A DNA stretch of 64,000 bases. It comes from Streptomyces sp. SA15 (lineage in GTDB: Bacteria; Actinomycetota; Actinomycetes; Streptomycetales; Streptomycetaceae). Of this stretch, positions 63,882 to 64,000 are shown one piece after another. A program made the position numbers and the translations under genes. How positions within the stretch are numbered: the stretch's first letter is position 1; each line of letters begins with the position of its first letter. The notes below the pieces were generated by a model. It was not told the origin of the DNA, made no database searches, and was given only the letters and a program-made list of their open reading frames with translations. The stretch is taken from contig NZ_NTGE01000024.1 of assembly GCF_002291145.1 (NCBI RefSeq), positions 1 through 64,000 of the forward strand, in the 5' to 3' direction.

Positions 63882-64000
63882 TCAGTCGCCGGACGTCTGC
63901 CCCCGGCGCGGCACCTGGGGCGACATCGCGGCTGCTGCCTCCGCCTTGGCGTCGCTCACTGCGGCGGCGGCCTGCTTCTCGGCCTCGTCGGCAGCCGCCG
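63882..64000 (-). CDS. C-terminal end of an Ala/Glu-rich protein (partial)
   Basis: 38 residues enter from the right edge on the minus strand (AAADEAEKQAAAAVSDAKAE, then a Pro/Arg tail) and end at 63882. The helical Ala/Glu/Lys pattern suggests a coiled coil. The family cannot be identified from this part. Confidence 0.5.
   Translation of the reverse strand, partial: AAADEAEKQAAAAVSDAKAEAAAAMSPQVPRRGQTSGD

Noticed and set aside
1..64000. CRISPR arrays, tRNA, rRNA or a plasmid replication/partition region
   Set aside because: No regularly spaced repeats, no tRNA-like cloverleaf, no rRNA and no Rep/ParA/ParB/Tra-type intact gene was seen while reading.

Overview
The window is very GC-rich, with GTG starts, GGAGG-type ribosome sites, lipoproteins with Streptomyces-like lipoboxes, MmpS-like, PucR, DUF3040 and DUF2180 proteins, and Streptomyces-type transposases. 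All of this points to a Streptomyces or close relative. The density of broken genes, IS fragments and duplicated core genes fits a chromosome arm, a genomic island or a large linear plasmid. No replication origin, telomere, tRNA, rRNA or CRISPR array was seen.

Left part (1-9 kb). A degraded IS5-type element is followed by an ECF41-type sigma factor. It is divergent from a carboxymuconolactone-decarboxylase-like gene and an ABM monooxygenase gene, and both directions carry good ECF41-type promoters. Next come a truncated TrkH-like potassium transporter, copy 1 of an unusual tyrosine recombinase, and a scrapyard of gene ends: IS5 transposase, aminoglycoside phosphotransferase, HIT protein and methyltransferase.

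Polymorphic toxin locus (7.3-18.3 kb). A 2912-residue secreted YD-repeat/Rhs-type protein on the minus strand ends in a deaminase-like toxin. A probable immunity gene follows it, separated by a strong hairpin. Beyond that lies a displaced, frameshifted second tip with its own probable immunity gene.

Middle (18.5-39.5 kb). Cell-envelope genes (MmpS-like protein, L,D-transpeptidase lipoprotein) are followed by recombinase copy 2, Tn3 and IS630 fragments and small membrane proteins. A carbonic anhydrase-SulP operon comes next, probably for bicarbonate supply. Then there is a complete extra rpoA (RNA polymerase alpha) outside its ribosomal operon, a Ser/Thr kinase, an ECF sigma factor with a membrane partner, an isolated alpha C-terminal-domain fragment, a cold-shock protein, and remnants of Rieske and radical-SAM genes.

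Right part (39.7-64 kb). This is a dense, mostly intact block of stress and ion-homeostasis genes: TerC, STAS, site-2 protease, NhaA, CBS, DUF3040, slipin/NfeD, PucR regulator, PI-PLC-like phosphodiesterase, GH15 hydrolase, SpoIIE-type phosphatase, tandem Usp, a Cys-rich copper-binding-type four-helix protein, a CPA1 antiporter, a retropepsin-like lipoprotein, a KhtTU-like K+/H+ antiporter, and a second CBS protein with a PucR remnant. The island therefore combines pH, Na+/K+, metal and membrane-stress functions with transcription components: an extra alpha subunit, two ECF sigma factors, a kinase, a phosphatase and anti-sigma parts.
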